A stretch of 64,000 bases of DNA from Paenibacillus terrae (GTDB lineage Bacteria > Bacillota > Bacilli > Paenibacillales > Paenibacillaceae): the NCBI RefSeq assembly GCF_000943545.1, contig NZ_JTHP01000001.1:124001-188000 (forward strand), given 5' to 3'. Made by a program: the position numbers and the translations under genes. Positions 62,781 to 64,000 of this stretch are shown one piece after another. Position 1 is the stretch's first letter; each line of letters starts with the position of its first letter. Below the pieces are notes generated by a model. It ran no database searches, was not told the DNA's origin, and worked only from the letters and a program-made list of their open reading frames with translations.

Positions 62781-64000
62781 ATGTGGAAATGGGGCAAGAG
62801 GCTGTCATTACTAGCTTCGATACTTCTAATGGCGAATATTGTAAGCGCATGCAATAAGGATGACGCGTCAGGCAAGGTGAAGATTGAATTTTTCCAGAAC
62901 AAGCCGGAGGCCAAAGGTTCCTTCGATAAGCTGATCTCCCGATTCAATCAGGAGCATCCCGGCATTGAAGTGACACAGGTCAACCCGCCGGAGGCAGAGA
63001 CGGTGTTGCTGACCCGGGTTGTCAAAAACGATGTACCTGACATTGTGGGGCTTGGGGCCACCGATACTTATTCCATTTTGGCGCAGAGCGGTATTTTTAC
63101 GGATTTGGCGAATACGGATCTGCCGCATACCGTGGACCCAATCTACCTCAAAATGCTCAAGGATGTGACCGGGGCCGATCCGGTGTACGGAATCCCTTAT
63201 GCCGCCAATGCAAATGGTGTGATGTACAACAAAACACTTTTTAAGGAAATGGGATTACAGGTGCCCAAAACGTGGGACGAACTGATCGCAACGGCACAAA
63301 AGATCAAGGCCGCAGGCAAAATCCCATTCTATTTTACATATAAAGATGATTGGCAGACGAATCTTCCCTTCAATGCACTTGGCCCGAATCTGGTGGGCAT
63401 TGATTTTTTCCTGCAACGACGTGCAAATCAGGTCACCTTTCAGGACAAGTACCGCGAGGTGGCGGAAAAGCAGCTGGAGCTGCTGAAATACGGACATGGC
63501 GATAATTTTGGCAAAAACTATGCGGACGGGAACCGTGCCTTTGCTAATGGGCAGGGGTTTATGTACATCCAGGGCTCATGGGCGATATCTGAAATCCGCA
63601 AGGCGAATCCGAAGGTGGAGCTTGGATTCTTCCCGTTACCGACAGGGAACGATGAACAGGCGGTCAAGCTGGTGTCCGGTATAGATACACTGTTAGCCGT
63701 GTCGGAGAGCACTCCGCATAAAAAAGAGGCCGAGGAGTTTATTGCCTTCCTGCTGAAGCCGGAGAACAGCAAGCAGTATATTACAGAGCAGACGCTGTTT
63801 TCAGCGGTGAAGGGAGTCACGCAGGATGATCCGAGTGTAGCGGAGCTGCTGCCGTATTTTAAAGCCGGACGTGTGATTGATTTTGCCGATCATTATATTC
63901 CGAAAGCCGTACAGTTAAATTCCATTGTGCAGGCCTTCCTGCAAAACGGAGACATCGACGCTTATTTGGCGAAGCTGGACAGTGAATGGAATAAGGTAGC
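62781..64000 (+). CDS. Sugar-binding lipoprotein of an ABC importer (partial, runs off right edge)
   Basis: Signal MWKWGKRLSLLASILLMANI with lipobox VSAC (Cys near 24), then a family 1-type binding protein: YGIPYAANANGVMYNKTLFK, QGFMYIQGSWAISEIRKANP. 406 codons lie inside the window. ATG 62781 is preferred to 62775 because AAAAGGAGG then has normal spacing. Likely heads another sugar importer operon divergent from the mannanase; ligand unknown. Confidence 0.92.
   Translation, partial: MWKWGKRLSLLASILLMANIVSACNKDDASGKVKIEFFQNKPEAKGSFDKLISRFNQEHPGIEVTQVNPPEAETVLLTRVVKNDVPDIVGLGATDTYSILAQSGIFTDLANTDLPHTVDPIYLKMLKDVTGADPVYGIPYAANANGVMYNKTLFKEMGLQVPKTWDELIATAQKIKAAGKIPFYFTYKDDWQTNLPFNALGPNLVGIDFFLQRRANQVTFQDKYREVAEKQLELLKYGHGDNFGKNYADGNRAFANGQGFMYIQGSWAISEIRKANPKVELGFFPLPTGNDEQAVKLVSGIDTLLAVSESTPHKKEAEEFIAFLLKPENSKQYITEQTLFSAVKGVTQDDPSVAELLPYFKAGRVIDFADHYIPKAVQLNSIVQAFLQNGDIDAYLAKLDSEWNKV

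Overview
The window looks like a chromosomal segment of a Paenibacillus of the polymyxa group. The evidence is a moderate-GC Firmicute with strong AGGAGG ribosome sites and frequent TTG/GTG starts, many sugar ABC importers that lack their own ATPase, YesM/YesN-type two-component pairs, a Spo0E-like protein, receptor/pro-peptide pairs of the arbitrium-like type described for P. polymyxa, and a lantibiotic precursor whose core matches the paenicidins as I remember them. No rRNA, canonical tRNA, CRISPR array or intact transposase gene was seen.

Layout. 1-12.4 kb: glucuronoxylan use. uxuB/uxuA run leftward; a YesN/YesM pair, a lipoprotein binding protein, two permeases split by an odd 625-bp spacer, and a secreted CBM22-CBM22-GH10 xylanase run rightward. 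A type I holin-like toxin sits between the sensor kinase and the importer. 12.6-13.8 kb: hxlAB (formaldehyde fixation). 14.1-15.3 kb: a peptide receptor gene with an overlapping hidden pheromone ORF. 15.4-21.4 kb: soluble chemoreceptor, pepT, and a LacI regulator with a GH2 hydrolase. 21.6-26.5 kb: small and decayed genes, including a second, rearranged receptor/pheromone locus, a Spo0E-like gene, two sub-60-residue ORFs, a secreted protein and a structured RNA candidate. 26.7-33.7 kb: phosphoglycerate mutase, cytoplasmic alpha-amylase, HNH endonuclease, DUF1641 protein plus type II NADH dehydrogenase, and a secreted protein. 33.7-37.1 kb: a family of secreted stalk-domain proteins with a degraded head-to-head pair. 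37.4-38.8 kb: stress genes (CsbD, YebE-like, Csp, YdjO-like).

38.9-48.1 kb is a mannan-oligosaccharide island: a LacI regulator, two GH130 phosphorylases, a cellobiose 2-epimerase, an ABC importer (one permease frameshifted) and a CE7 esterase, with matching LacI-type operators on both divergent promoters and a cre site. The secreted GH5 mannanase at 61.6-62.6 kb and a further sugar-binding lipoprotein at the right edge fit the same theme. 48.1-51.9 kb: an adenine riboswitch controlling a PbuE-type efflux pump, then an ABC-F protein preceded by a short leader ORF and terminator. 52.3-61.5 kb: a complete class I lantibiotic operon (precursor, three-part immunity ABC, LanB, LanT, LanC) without protease, LanI or dedicated regulators.

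Most notable: the pheromone ORF at 15091-15222 and its frameshifted relative at 24208-24334 beside an inverted receptor fragment; the unidentified structured RNA at 26234-26448; a hairpin-plus-GGGCAGCTATGCTGCT element present twice in opposite orientations, once with a five-unit tandem array; and the hidden small ORFs at 25025-25192, 25340-25501 and 49557-49700.
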